Assembly (NCBI GenBank): GCA_017420755.1
Contig: JAFQOG010000023.1
Coordinates: 1-64,000, forward strand
DNA: 64,000 nucleotides
DNA from: Clostridia bacterium
GTDB taxonomy: Bacteria; Bacillota; Clostridia; Oscillospirales; CAG-272
Direction of reading: 5' to 3'
The notes below the pieces were generated by a model. The model worked only from the letters and a program-made list of their open reading frames with translations. It made no database searches and had not been told where the DNA came from. Position 1 is the first letter of the stretch; each line of letters starts with the position of its first letter. Of the stretch, positions 53,586 through 62,910 are shown in pieces. The translations under genes were made by a program, and so were the position numbers.

Positions 53586-53587
53586 TT

Positions 53588-54748
53588 TTATAACTCTGGG
53601 ATTTCAATTTCAATTTCTCTGCCGAGGTTGGCTGATTTGATAATACCATCAATTATTGCTTGGTTTATTACGATTTGCTCACTTGGGACAGGAGCCTTTC
53701 CACCTGTGATGATTGCATCAAGGAATGAACGGAGCTTTTCATAGAAGATGTCAGGAGACGCTAAAATTGGAATCTCGGTGCAAACCTGAGAGCCAGCCAT
53801 CTCGCTATATATTTTCATAGGTCCGCCAACAGAGCCATTCCAGCATTCAGTTGATGGAATACGGAGTGAACCCTTTTTACCCATAATTATTGTGTCGCCA
53901 GGGGTGTCAAGGTTCATTGCCCACGCAATACGGAAGTCAAGAATAATTCCACCCTCTAAGCGAATAAAGCCAGCGGCGAAGTCCTCAACGCCAAACTTTT
54001 CTGCATATTCAGGATGCCATGTGTAGGTTTTTGGGTCCTTGCCGAAGAAATCCGATTTATATCCACTAACGGTTAGTGGCTTTGGATATCCAATTGCGTT
54101 CAGAACCATATCAAGTGAATAACAACCAATATCACCCATTGCACCAATTCCTGCGGTTTCATCCTCAATAAAGGTTGTACCATATGGGGTAGGAATTCCT
54201 CTTCTGCGTCCACCACCTGTTTGGATATAGTAAATATCACCTAAAATTCCGGACTCTACAATTTCCTTGATTTTCTTCATATTTGGGTCCATTCTTGGTT
54301 GGAAGCCGATAGAAAGGATTTTTCCACTTTCCTTTTCGGCACGGCGCATTTCAACAGCTTCATCAAGAGTAACTGACATTGGCTTTTCGCAAAGAACGTT
54401 TACGCCCTTTTTTAACGCATATATTGTACACTCTGCGTGAGTTCTATTATATGTACAAATGGAAACTGCATCAAGCTCCTCATTATCAAGAAGCTCCTTG
54501 TGTGATGGGTAGCATCTTGCACCCTCAATTTCCCACTTTTTTGCAAACCTTTCAGCCTTGCCAGGAACAAGGTCGGCAAGTGCAACTATCTCAACGTCTT
54601 CCATTTCCTTATATTTGTTTGCGTGTGCATCAGCAATCCAGCCAGTACCAATAATACCAACCTTTAGCTTTCTTTGTGATGTAATTTGTTCTTTTTTAGG
54701 AGCATTTTTAAATTCATTCATAATGCTCATGCTATCTTTTTTAGCCAT
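53588..54748 (-). CDS. Gfo/Idh/MocA-family oxidoreductase
   Basis: NAD(P)-dependent sugar or inositol dehydrogenase-like protein, 386 aa. The Rossmann loop is VGIIGTGWIADAHANKY, followed by the family motif CEKPMS with the catalytic Lys and a C-terminal alpha/beta domain (GAMGDIGCYSLD). A Lys/Asn-rich lead of about 25 residues precedes the fold. Probably oxidises or epimerises a sugar released by the adjacent hydrolase. GGAGG precedes the ATG. Confidence 0.9.
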   Translation of the reverse strand: MAKKDSMSIMNEFKNAPKKEQITSQRKLKVGIIGTGWIADAHANKYKEMEDVEIVALADLVPGKAERFAKKWEIEGARCYPSHKELLDNEELDAVSICTYNRTHAECTIYALKKGVNVLCEKPMSVTLDEAVEMRRAEKESGKILSIGFQPRMDPNMKKIKEIVESGILGDIYYIQTGGGRRRGIPTPYGTTFIEDETAGIGAMGDIGCYSLDMVLNAIGYPKPLTVSGYKSDFFGKDPKTYTWHPEYAEKFGVEDFAAGFIRLEGGIILDFRIAWAMNLDTPGDTIIMGKKGSLRIPSTECWNGSVGGPMKIYSEMAGSQVCTEIPILASPDIFYEKLRSFLDAIITGGKAPVPSEQIVINQAIIDGIIKSANLGREIEIEIPEL

Positions 54749-54784
54749 AATTTATCCTCCAAAAATCTATTTATAGCTACAACT

Positions 54785-54814
54785 ATTTTACCATTATTAA
54801 AAACTGAATGTCAA
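54785..54814 (-). promoter_or_regulatory. Promoter of the Gfo/Idh/MocA gene
   Basis: Minus-strand TTGACA (54814-54809) and TAAAAT (54790-54785), 18-nt spacer. Confidence 0.65.
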
Positions 54815-54845
54815 TATAATCAATTAAATTTTGTGTTAATATTAT

Positions 54846-54878
54846 AAAAAGAACCGAGTCAAGCTCGGTTCCTTTTTT
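54846..54878 (-). terminator. Terminator of the 1024-aa BspA-like gene
   Basis: GAACCGAG-CTTGA-CTCGGTTC followed by TTTTTAT on the minus strand. Confidence 0.8.
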
Positions 54879-57800
54879 ATTCTCCATATGCTGTATTTAC
54901 GTTTGTAGCCTTCAAAACATAGTCTCCAGCTTCAACATCAAGGCTCGAATCCTTTTGATACTGAATGAATGAAATTTTATTGTTTGCAATAGCATAAGCT
55001 GAGAAAATAAAATTACATTCGCGACTTGCCTCTGTTGTCATACCAAGGAGCTTAACCTCAATGTGTCTGAAGTTTCTATTATTAAGTGCAATTTGGCATC
55101 CACGAACACCTTCTGCAAGCTTGTTGTTTTCATTAACTACGCCATATTTTTCAACATCTGTTGCTTCTGCAACCAAGAATCCAATCTCAATATCACCAAG
55201 AATATCCTCGTAATATTGAAGCGCTTCCTTGTTTACTCTATAACGAGAGATGATACCTGTTTTTTCTTCATCAACTGAATAGCCAAGCACTATAATTATA
55301 GCCTCGCGCTCGATTGTTTCTATACAATCACAATCAGGACATACACCAATTTCCAAGCCGGTGCTTCCAAATCCATTTTCATAAACAAGTGTTTTGTCGC
55401 AAATGTGAGCATCAGAAATAGCTGATATTTCCTTCGCTTCACTTTCGTGGCAAATTAAACAGGTATAAACAATTTCGCCAGTTGAATCTTTGGTTGGCAT
55501 ACTTGTAATAACGCCACCGTCAAATACGTGCTCTTTCTTTTCAACTACTTCACTTGAAACAGTTTCGCCACAAACAAAGCAGGTTTCCGTTATTGAGCCA
55601 GCTTGTGTACAGGTTGCTTCTGTTGTTACAAACTTTCCACCATGACTAAAGGCAACGCTTGGGTGAACAACCCTGTCAGCACTATTCGATACGTACCAAG
55701 CTTTACCTTCTCCGCAGTCCATAAATACTACCTTATTTATTCTATCGCTATAATTTTGCGCTTTAATAGCATTAGCGAATAAATCAATAGCGGCCGTGCT
55801 TTCCATATATATTGTTGTACCATTGATTCCTGAAAGAACCGCTTGACCAGACACTGTAACATATCCCTTGATATACAAGTATTTTGTGCCTGTATTACTT
55901 GTGAATTCCTGACCTAAGTCAAGTGCGGTTTCAGGGGTGTCACCACCCTCAATATATACGGTTAGCAAACTATTTGAATCATTAAATGCAAATTTTTCGT
56001 GCAGGTCGCAGCCTTTCTTAATCACTACTTCTCTTATTAGGTTGCCGTTTATATTTACCTTACTACCTACATAAGTAAGAGCTGTATTAAATTCATATGG
56101 AATATCATTTGATTTTGCTTTTACAGAGCTTAAGCAAAGTGTCTCAAGCCTTGTGATAGTTCCCTTGAAAATAAACTCTTCAAGTGTTGCGCCACCACCC
56201 ATACAGAAGGTTTCTTGCTCAAGAGCGGTAACGCCCTTACCAACAACTATGTTTTTAAGCGTTGAAATATCACCGAAGCATCCAGCACCCGAGCCGCCTG
56301 CAATTCTTGTAACAGTATCGGGAATATAGATGCTTTTTATTGATTTAGCCTTAAAGCCCTTTATTGTTTTTACCTCTACCAAATTTCCATCAACCATAGC
56401 ATATGATGGGAAGTAAATTACTGCATTATTAAATTCAGCAGCGCCCGGAGTTGCAACACCATTTGCGTCAACTGTAACGTACTGCATTGTTGCATCAAAC
56501 AAGCCATATCCCTCAATATAGCACTTATTAACAAGGCTAATTTCCTCAGTATCTACAGCTTGATTGCAAAACTCACAAACTTTTGTGATTGTTAGGTAGC
56601 CATCTCTTGAAATTTGATAGTTCTCTAAGGTTGCACTGTGCTTAATATTTGAAATAAAGTGTGCTGATTCGCCATAGCCACAAACAGTACAAATGTATTC
56701 GTAGTAGCCGTTTGATTGGCAGGTTGGCTCTTTAATTATAGTTTCATATACGTGCTTGCCGTATTCTGAGCCTTGAAAAACAACATCCTCGTGTCCACAT
56801 GCATAGCAAACATATGCTTCTTTTTCATAGTTTGTACAGTTAGGGAGTGAATGAATTGTTTCGCTTGTATATGCATGTTCACCCTCGCCCTTATATGTAA
56901 TTGTTCCATCTCTTTTAGCAGTATAGCATTTTAATTCTTCGCACTCATAGAAGATAACTGCTTCCATTCTTTCATTACCGCTTTTTTCAGCAGCTGTTGA
57001 AACAAGTCCTTCAATCATTTCATATGTTGGCATATAAACGCTTGTTGAATTCGAAGAAAATACGTGATTTTGATTCGCTTCAACTGCACCTGTAAAGATG
57101 ATTTTCATTCCGCCAGATGCACCACTGAACAATTCTTGTGGTAGCTGTCTTACCGTACCTTTTGCAACCTTAATTACTACCTGCTCAAAGCTTGTGCCGT
57201 TAAAGCAACGATAGTTAAGCACGCAATTTTCAGGAACGACAATTGAGCCATTTGCCTTACTTGAAACAAATGCATTTGGACCGATATATTCAACATTTGG
57301 AGATAAGGTAATGCTTGTTTCATTTAAAATAGTTGCTCCATTAAAAGCAAGCTCTTCAAAGCGAATTACCTCTGACAAATCAAGCTCCATCGCTGTCATG
57401 CCACCACTCGATGGTGAGCAGCTATTAAATGCATATACACCAATAGTTGTTGGCTTTGATTTGCAAACAAAAACCTCAAAGCCGCTTGAACCACTAAAGG
57501 TTTCTCTTTCAAAGGTTGAAAGACCTGAGCCGATATATGCCTTTGTAATTGTTGAGTTGCCAAATGTACCTTTTCTATCGCCACCAGCAATAGAGGTAAC
57601 GCTATCTGGAACGTAAATGTTATAGCTTAAGCTTTGGAACAAATTGGAGTTGATTTTTGTAAGTGCATATGTTGTTCCTTCGTAGGTTACGCTTGATGGA
57701 AATACCAAGTCGCCGCCAGCAAATGAGCCTCTGCCAGAAACTGCGGCTGTATTAGTTTCGTCATCAAGAGTATAAACAAGACCACTTGTAGGGGATGGAA

Positions 57801-57951
57801 TAGTTACCCCGTCAAGTCCTGCAATTGTACATTCACCGAGTACAAGATTAGTTCCATCATCTGTAATTTGGGTTGCCGCACCAACAGAAAGTGCAAAAAC
57901 AGCCAAGAGCGATAATGTTAGAACTACAAATATTGCTAATTTCTTTTTCAT
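54877..57951 (-). CDS. BspA-like leucine-rich-repeat surface protein (1024 aa)
   Basis: Largest exported LRR_5 protein of the window. Signal peptide (KKLAIFVVLTLSLLAVFALSVG, cleaved near AATQ). Two LRR blocks (about 90-330 and 530-720, e.g. IYVPDSVTSIAGGDRKG and IYIPDTVTRIAGGSGAG, near copies of each other) are separated by CxxC knuckle repeats (CYACGHE, CTVCGYG, CEFCNQ), with further knuckles near 780-880 (CFVCGE, CLICHES, CPDCDC). The last 130 residues resemble the C-terminal domain of the two shorter paralogues (LGYSVDEEKTG, ALQYYEDILGDIEIGFLVAEA). No LPXTG. GGAG precedes the ATG. Probably an internal duplication produced the two-block form. Confidence 0.85.
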   Translation of the reverse strand: MKKKLAIFVVLTLSLLAVFALSVGAATQITDDGTNLVLGECTIAGLDGVTIPSPTSGLVYTLDDETNTAAVSGRGSFAGGDLVFPSSVTYEGTTYALTKINSNLFQSLSYNIYVPDSVTSIAGGDRKGTFGNSTITKAYIGSGLSTFERETFSGSSGFEVFVCKSKPTTIGVYAFNSCSPSSGGMTAMELDLSEVIRFEELAFNGATILNETSITLSPNVEYIGPNAFVSSKANGSIVVPENCVLNYRCFNGTSFEQVVIKVAKGTVRQLPQELFSGASGGMKIIFTGAVEANQNHVFSSNSTSVYMPTYEMIEGLVSTAAEKSGNERMEAVIFYECEELKCYTAKRDGTITYKGEGEHAYTSETIHSLPNCTNYEKEAYVCYACGHEDVVFQGSEYGKHVYETIIKEPTCQSNGYYEYICTVCGYGESAHFISNIKHSATLENYQISRDGYLTITKVCEFCNQAVDTEEISLVNKCYIEGYGLFDATMQYVTVDANGVATPGAAEFNNAVIYFPSYAMVDGNLVEVKTIKGFKAKSIKSIYIPDTVTRIAGGSGAGCFGDISTLKNIVVGKGVTALEQETFCMGGGATLEEFIFKGTITRLETLCLSSVKAKSNDIPYEFNTALTYVGSKVNINGNLIREVVIKKGCDLHEKFAFNDSNSLLTVYIEGGDTPETALDLGQEFTSNTGTKYLYIKGYVTVSGQAVLSGINGTTIYMESTAAIDLFANAIKAQNYSDRINKVVFMDCGEGKAWYVSNSADRVVHPSVAFSHGGKFVTTEATCTQAGSITETCFVCGETVSSEVVEKKEHVFDGGVITSMPTKDSTGEIVYTCLICHESEAKEISAISDAHICDKTLVYENGFGSTGLEIGVCPDCDCIETIEREAIIIVLGYSVDEEKTGIISRYRVNKEALQYYEDILGDIEIGFLVAEATDVEKYGVVNENNKLAEGVRGCQIALNNRNFRHIEVKLLGMTTEASRECNFIFSAYAIANNKISFIQYQKDSSLDVEAGDYVLKATNVNTAYGE

Positions 57952-57986
57952 AAAAGCTCCTTCAAATTTTTTATAATTATACTATA

Positions 57987-58015
57987 ATTTTACAACTATT
58001 TATTTCATTTGTCAA
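57987..58015 (-). promoter_or_regulatory. Promoter of the 1024-aa BspA-like gene
   Basis: Minus-strand TTGACA (58015-58010) and TAAAAT (57992-57987), 17-nt spacer. Confidence 0.75.
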
Positions 58016-58026
58016 GTATATTATAT

Positions 58027-58060
58027 AAAACAGCCATAGTCAAATCTCTATGGCTGTTTT
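58027..58060 (-). terminator. Terminator of the LURP/G1PDH/HAD operon
   Basis: AAAACAGCCATAG-AGATTTGA-CTATGGCTGTTTT, 13-bp stem, just after the HAD stop. Confidence 0.85.
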
Positions 58061-58061
58061 C

Positions 58062-58790
58062 TTAGTCTTTTAAAAGCTCACTGACAACTATCTCAAAATC
58101 TCTATAATCGTCAATCTTTAAATAGTTAAAATCGGATTTATATACACTTTCATCATTGCCACCTGTACCGTAATCATCACCTATGTAGCAAACCTCGTTA
58201 TGCTCTATTCCATTTTCCTTGCAGTATAGGTCAAGGGCATAATACTTATTGTATGGCTTTGGTGACATATCAAAGGAGGATGAGCCTCCAACAAAGACAT
58301 TGTAGCTATCAAAGCAGGCAGAAACCTCGTCATAAATAGCACGGCGCTTCTTTCTATCAGGGTCAAATGCGAGCTTGTCCTCTTGAATTGCTTTTGTACC
58401 TAATATTGGAAAGGTTACGCAGCCCGAAGGATGAAACTCTACATTATTGCCACGAAAGCTGGTAAAGCCATATTTTTCCCTAAAATATGTAACCTTCTTT
58501 TCTATCGCTTCCTTATCGGTTTCAAACGTTATATCCCTTTTAATATCCATTTCGCCTGTTTTTTTATTATAGGTTGCGTATTGAAGACCATAGTTTCCTA
58601 CAATGTCTATGGGGTATTTGTCCATTTGGTTAAAAATTCTTGCAACCTGACCTGCGCCCACCATTATTAGCTTATACTTTTTAGCAAGCTCATCAAGCAC
58701 TGCCCTGTTTTTTTCTCCAAGCTTTTCTCTATGCTGGGTCAAGGTGCCGTCTAAATCCATAGCGATAAGCTTAATTTTAGTTCTGTCCAT
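58062..58790 (-). CDS. HAD-IIB family phosphatase
   Basis: A 242-aa HAD hydrolase with the type IIB cap, resembling phosphomannomutase/sucrose-phosphatase relatives. Motif I is MDLDGTLTQHR, the cap spans about 85-185, and motif IV is YIGDDYGTGGNDESVY. Starts 1 nt after the glycerol-1-phosphate dehydrogenase gene stops, so it may dephosphorylate the product of that enzyme or a related polyol phosphate. Confidence 0.85.
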   Translation of the reverse strand: MDRTKIKLIAMDLDGTLTQHREKLGEKNRAVLDELAKKYKLIMVGAGQVARIFNQMDKYPIDIVGNYGLQYATYNKKTGEMDIKRDITFETDKEAIEKKVTYFREKYGFTSFRGNNVEFHPSGCVTFPILGTKAIQEDKLAFDPDRKKRRAIYDEVSACFDSYNVFVGGSSSFDMSPKPYNKYYALDLYCKENGIEHNEVCYIGDDYGTGGNDESVYKSDFNYLKIDDYRDFEIVVSELLKD

Positions 58791-58791
58791 T

Positions 58792-60048
58792 TTATTCTCC
58801 TAAGTCGTAATTATACCAAAGAATAGTATATCTATCCTTTAAATCCTTTGCGTATTTTATAGCATTTTTAATTTTTTCATCACCATAAAGCTCATAATAT
58901 TCGCGTATGTCAAGCTCGCAAAGCGATAGCATTTCTTCAATTTCCTTCGCGCTTGGCATCTTTGATAGAATATCATTTATTTCTTCTTTATTTGCTTTAT
59001 ATATTGGTATTCTATTTTCTTTATATCTGCCTATTTTTTCTTGCAAAGCAATACAGCCATCAGCAACTGAGCCATATACTTCATTCATTTTGCTTATATA
59101 CTCTTTTCTTGGTTCGTTATATTGCTCTTTTGGAAGGCTCTTTTCTAAAAGCTTTTCCCTTATTCTTGCAGTTGCAACCGTGGAATAAGCGACATCTATT
59201 CCGTGTGGGAAGTACGGCTCATTTTTTACAATTCCCGTTATTTCAAAGAAGTGAGAAAGGTGGTGCTCACTGCCTGATGCGGGACGAGAGGTTGTTGCAA
59301 AGCTCATCATTATTCCAACAACAATAAGAGCCTCTGTTAGCGCTCTTACGCTTTCCTCTTTTCTACTTAAAAGACCCTCTGCTGTATTCAGAGTTTTTTC
59401 TATCATTTCATAAGTTGTGTCATATATGTATTGGCAAAAATATTCACCATTTACAACCCGAGAAAGCTCCCAGTCATTAAGTGCGGAATATTTTCCTATA
59501 ATATCGCCATAGCCTGCTTTTATCATCTCCATTGGCGCAGTTCTTAAAACCTCGGTATCGGCAACTATGGCAAGTGGCAAACCAGCTGAAACAGTTTCCT
59601 TCATTCCCTTTAAAATCATAGCAGCACCGCTTGATGCATAGCCATCCATTGATGGTGCTGTTGCAACTATCATATATGGAATACCCGAAAAACGGGAAAC
59701 GTATTTGCAAAGGTCTTGAATAACGCCTGAGCCGATTCCGATTATGAGGTCTATACCGTTTATATACTCATTTACCTTATCTATTGCTTCCTCGTCGGGA
59801 ATAAGCACCTTGTCGCCAGGAAAAATCACCCTTTTTATGCTTTTGTCATTGATTGCGCTTTCAACGCCATCCTTCCCTGCACTATATGTATTTTCATCAG
59901 CCACTATTAAAATATTCTCATATTTTTTTGTGAGCTCCTTTAGATGTCTTGTCGCGTTCTTTTCGATATATACATTTTCAATAGGGCAAGCGTGAAATTT
60001 TCCACATGCTTCGCATTTAACGCCCTTTAAAATTACATTTATATCCAT
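58792..60048 (-). CDS. sn-glycerol-1-phosphate dehydrogenase-like protein (AraM/EgsA family)
   Basis: Iron-containing-alcohol-dehydrogenase-fold enzyme of 418 aa. In this family DHAP is reduced to sn-glycerol-1-phosphate (archaeal lipid backbone; AraM in Bacillus). Metal ligands appear in SMDGYASSGAAM, SGSEHHLSHFFE and YFPHGIDVAYS, and NAD binding in GIGSGVIQDLCKYV and TAPSMDG. A short Cys/His-rich lead (CEACGKFHACPI) could bind zinc, as in many homologues. The gene lies between a LURP-like gene and a HAD phosphatase in one operon, suggesting that G1P is made and then dephosphorylated or attached to a surface polymer. Confidence 0.85.
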   Translation of the reverse strand: MDINVILKGVKCEACGKFHACPIENVYIEKNATRHLKELTKKYENILIVADENTYSAGKDGVESAINDKSIKRVIFPGDKVLIPDEEAIDKVNEYINGIDLIIGIGSGVIQDLCKYVSRFSGIPYMIVATAPSMDGYASSGAAMILKGMKETVSAGLPLAIVADTEVLRTAPMEMIKAGYGDIIGKYSALNDWELSRVVNGEYFCQYIYDTTYEMIEKTLNTAEGLLSRKEESVRALTEALIVVGIMMSFATTSRPASGSEHHLSHFFEITGIVKNEPYFPHGIDVAYSTVATARIREKLLEKSLPKEQYNEPRKEYISKMNEVYGSVADGCIALQEKIGRYKENRIPIYKANKEEINDILSKMPSAKEIEEMLSLCELDIREYYELYGDEKIKNAIKYAKDLKDRYTILWYNYDLGE

Positions 60049-60063
60049 AGCTTCTCCTTTATT

Positions 60064-60543
60064 CTAAGACAAATGCTCCCTAGAGCATTTCTCAGCATCT
60101 ATTGAAATTACCACCATAAGAGAAATCAAAGCATCCTCTTCGTTGTTTACATCAATTGAATATGTATCCGTCCAGTTCCAAATCTCTTTTTTTATTGTTG
60201 CAACCGAAGCGCCTTCTGAATTTAATATGGTGTAATCCCATTCAATCCAGTTGCCCTCTATTTTCCAACCGTTGTAATCGACATTAAATTTTGGGCGAAA
60301 AAATGTTATCTCCTTCTTTACAACGCCTATTTTGGTTTCTCCTAAATACATTTCAAATTTTGGGGAAAATGTCCATATTTTTTGCTTGATAGTTGCAAGT
60401 TCATTTTCGTTCTTGTCATAAATTTTAAATTTATGACCCCACGAGGGCTTGCCCTTTACAATGTAAACCGTGTTACCGCTTTCGTCAAAAATATCGTAGC
60501 TGTCAAACCACGAAAGAAAACGTTGTTTAAACAAAAGCTTCAT
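60064..60543 (-). CDS. LURP-one-related family protein
   Basis: A 159-aa protein of the Tubby-like/LURP-one fold (YxjI type), a beta-barrel around a central helix. Repeated strands such as YDIFDESGNTVYIVKGK, FKIYDKNENELATIKQK and YTILNSEGASVATIKKE are characteristic. Function in bacteria is unknown; phospholipid binding is suspected from tubby relatives. ATG 60543 follows GGAGGA. Leads the operon with glycerol-1-phosphate dehydrogenase, 15 nt away. Confidence 0.82.
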   Translation of the reverse strand: MKLLFKQRFLSWFDSYDIFDESGNTVYIVKGKPSWGHKFKIYDKNENELATIKQKIWTFSPKFEMYLGETKIGVVKKEITFFRPKFNVDYNGWKIEGNWIEWDYTILNSEGASVATIKKEIWNWTDTYSIDVNNEEDALISLMVVISIDAEKCSREHLS

Positions 60544-60572
60544 ATTTTCCTCCAAATTTTTATTCTAAATAC

Positions 60573-60601
60573 ATTATATATGTTTTCATACTTGATTGCA
60601 A
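60573..60601 (-). promoter_or_regulatory. Promoter of the LURP/G1PDH/HAD operon
   Basis: Minus-strand TTGCAA (60601-60596) and TATAAT (60578-60573), 17-nt spacer. Confidence 0.65.
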
Positions 60602-60613
60602 TACGTATAAATT

Positions 60614-60641
60614 AAAAAAGAGCCTTTTGGCTCTTTTTTAT
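60614..60641 (-). terminator. Terminator after rubredoxin
   Basis: AAAAAAGAGCC-AAAA-GGCTCTTTTTT on the minus strand (loop AAAA), overlapping the rubredoxin stop. Confidence 0.85.
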
Positions 60642-60796
60642 TCTGCTTTTGAGAAGCTGATTTTGCCGACACCGCAGAGTGGACAAACGAAGTCCTCGGG
60701 CAAATCCTCCCATTTTGTGCCGGGAGCGATGCCGTTATCTGGATCGCCTAACTCTTCATCGTATTCGTATCCGCATACATCACATACGTATTTCAT
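60638..60796 (-). CDS. Rubredoxin
   Basis: A 52-aa electron carrier with one Fe(Cys)4 site: [11 protein letters not shown] and [13 protein letters not shown] supply the four cysteines, and [21 protein letters not shown] is the family core. ATG 60796 behind GGAGGA is chosen; the longer frame upstream is not conserved. It lies in the same direction and 45 nt after the ZIP gene and two genes after a flavodiiron protein, its usual electron acceptor. Confidence 0.96.
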   Translation of the reverse strand: MKYVCDVCGYEYDEELGDPDNGIAPGTKWEDLPEDFVCPLCGVGKISFSKAE

Positions 60797-60841
60797 TTTC
60801 TTTTCCTCCGTTAAATTTATAATATGCCACACAATGTGGTT

Positions 60842-61597
60842 TTATCCTAAAAGATGGTCGAAGCCGAGCATTAAAATAAAGCCAGCAATTAAAGAATAGG
60901 TTGCAAATCTTTCGTTCCCGTGTGAATGGGTTTCCGGTATCATTTCATCACTCACAACATAAATCATAGTGCCACCTGCAAAGGCAAGTGCAAATGGAAG
61001 TATTGCCTGGGAAATACTTACGGCAAAATAACCAATAAGCGTGCCAACAACCTCAACAATTCCCGTTGCCATAGCAATCAAAAGCGTACGCTTCTTGGAA
61101 ATTCCCGATGCTATCATCGGTGCTATTATAACCATACCCTCTGGAATGTTTTGAAGTGCAATTCCACCGGCTATTGTAAGGGCGTGAGCTGTGTTTTCCG
61201 AGCCAAAGCTAACACCCGCGGCAATTCCCTCAGGTAAATTATGTATAGCTATTGCTATAACAAAAAGCAAAACCTTGTTCAAATCCTCGGTTTTATGAGG
61301 ATGCTTTTCGATATCCACACCCGTCATTTTGTGTAGGTGAGGCACCAATTTATCAATAAGATTAAGACAAACTGCACCTGTCAAAATGCCCGCTATTGTT
61401 ATAAGAATAGATCCCTTTTTATCAGTTATTGAGGGAACGATAAGTCCAACAATTGCGGCACATAGCATAACGCCGGCAGCAAACGAGAGAACGATATCGT
61501 TAAAGCGCCTTGAGGGTCTTTTAAAAACAAATCCAAGAAGCGAACCAAAAACGGTTGCGCCTCCCACGCCAAGCGCAGTTAAAAGTACTATTTCCAT
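60842..61597 (-). CDS. ZIP-family metal transporter
   Basis: A 251-aa membrane protein with eight hydrophobic helices. HNLPEGIAAGVSFG in helix 4 and QNIPEGMVIIAPM in helix 5 are the metal-site motifs of the ZupT/GufA subgroup, which take up zinc, iron or manganese. It starts 21 nt after the flavodiiron gene and precedes rubredoxin, so it may supply iron for them. Confidence 0.92.
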   Translation of the reverse strand: MEIVLLTALGVGGATVFGSLLGFVFKRPSRRFNDIVLSFAAGVMLCAAIVGLIVPSITDKKGSILITIAGILTGAVCLNLIDKLVPHLHKMTGVDIEKHPHKTEDLNKVLLFVIAIAIHNLPEGIAAGVSFGSENTAHALTIAGGIALQNIPEGMVIIAPMIASGISKKRTLLIAMATGIVEVVGTLIGYFAVSISQAILPFALAFAGGTMIYVVSDEMIPETHSHGNERFATYSLIAGFILMLGFDHLLG

Positions 61598-61618
61598 TTT
61601 ACCCTCCTTTTATTTATT

Positions 61619-62779
61619 TTAGTTCAAAAGCGCCTTTGCTAATGTCTTTATTTCTTCTCTGTTTTGTTCAGTCATTGAGGAACGAATAGTCACGTCGGCT
61701 TCTAAAATATCTAAGCCTTTTAAATTTGCCAATGCTTCTCTGATTTTCTTACCAGCACTTGGCGCCCAAGAGCCGTTTTCAATGATTGCGATTTTTCTGT
61801 TTTTATAGCCTCTTTCAAGTAGCTCATATAAAAACTCACGCATAAATGGGAAAATGTCATTATTATAGGTTGTTGTTGCAAGAACCATTGTACCATATCT
61901 AAATGCATCCTCGATAGCCTCGTGCTTGTCAACCCTTGCAAGGTCATTTAAAACAACCTTAGGACAACCATTTTCTAAAAGCTCATCCCTTAAAAGCTCA
62001 ACTGCCTTTTTGGTGTTTCCATACACTGAGGTGTATGAAATAACAACTCCCTCACTCTCGACCTCGTAGCTTGTCCAAGTTTTATATAGGTCAATATAGT
62101 AGCTTAAATTCTCATTTAAAACAGGACCATGAAGTGGACAAATAGTGTTTATTTCGAACGCGCTTGCCTTTTTGAGAAGATTTGAAGCCTGCATACCATA
62201 TTTGCCGACAATTCCAAAATAATATCTTCGTGCTTCACATGCCCAGCCGTCTTCATCTTGTACATCAAGTGCACCGAATTTTCCAAATGCATCAGCTGAG
62301 AAAAGAACCTTATCATAAGAATCATATGTCATTATAACCTCAGGCCAATGAACCATTGGAGCTGTTATAAAGGTCAAATTATGCTTGCCAAGTGACAAGG
62401 TGTCATTTTCCTTAACAACTATTCGACTATCGATATAGTCGCTTCCGAAAAACTGCTTCATCATAAGAAACGCCTTATCACTTGCCACTATTTGAGCATT
62501 TGGGTATTCTCTTTTGAAGGTTGTTATATTAGATGAATGGTCAGGCTCCATATGCTGAACTATTAAGTAGCTTGGCTCTTTGCCATTTAGCTCTCTTTTA
62601 AGATTTTGCATCCAAGCATCACCAAAGCGAGCATCAACCGTATCAAAGACCGCTATTTTTTCATCCAAAATCACATATGAATTATATGACATTCCGTTAG
62701 GCACATCAAATTGCCCCTCGAATAAATCTATTAAATGGTCGTTTACACCAATATACTTTATATCGTTTGTTATTTTCAT
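61619..62779 (-). CDS. Flavodiiron protein (A-type flavoprotein, FprA family)
   Basis: A 386-aa enzyme reducing oxygen to water or NO to N2O. The N-terminal beta-lactamase-like domain has the diiron ligands HMEPDHSSN, a conserved Asp in SADAFGKFG and CPLHGPVL; the flavodoxin domain from about 250 shows SYTSVYGNTKKA and TYNNDIFPFM for FMN. ATG 62779 follows GAGGTGA; the frame's upstream start is not supported. First gene of an oxygen-defence operon with a ZIP transporter and rubredoxin. Confidence 0.93.
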   Translation of the reverse strand: MKITNDIKYIGVNDHLIDLFEGQFDVPNGMSYNSYVILDEKIAVFDTVDARFGDAWMQNLKRELNGKEPSYLIVQHMEPDHSSNITTFKREYPNAQIVASDKAFLMMKQFFGSDYIDSRIVVKENDTLSLGKHNLTFITAPMVHWPEVIMTYDSYDKVLFSADAFGKFGALDVQDEDGWACEARRYYFGIVGKYGMQASNLLKKASAFEINTICPLHGPVLNENLSYYIDLYKTWTSYEVESEGVVISYTSVYGNTKKAVELLRDELLENGCPKVVLNDLARVDKHEAIEDAFRYGTMVLATTTYNNDIFPFMREFLYELLERGYKNRKIAIIENGSWAPSAGKKIREALANLKGLDILEADVTIRSSMTEQNREEIKTLAKALLN

Positions 62780-62801
62780 AATATTCACCTCTTGCATCAT
62801 T

Positions 62802-62830
62802 ATTTTATCATATATATCTTTCCATTTCAA
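62802..62830 (-). promoter_or_regulatory. Promoter of the flavodiiron operon
   Basis: Minus-strand TTGAAA (62830-62825) and TAAAAT (62807-62802), 17-nt spacer. Confidence 0.55.
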
Positions 62831-62851
62831 GAAATATTATTGCCAAAATCA

Positions 62852-62880
62852 TTGTATTTTTCAACATACTGTGTTAAAAT
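62852..62880 (+). promoter_or_regulatory. Promoter of the serine hydrolase gene
   Basis: TTGTAT 62852-62857 and TAAAAT 62875-62880, 17-nt spacer. Confidence 0.5.
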
Positions 62881-62910
62881 TTTAATAACTAATTATGCGT
62901 GAGGAAAAGT

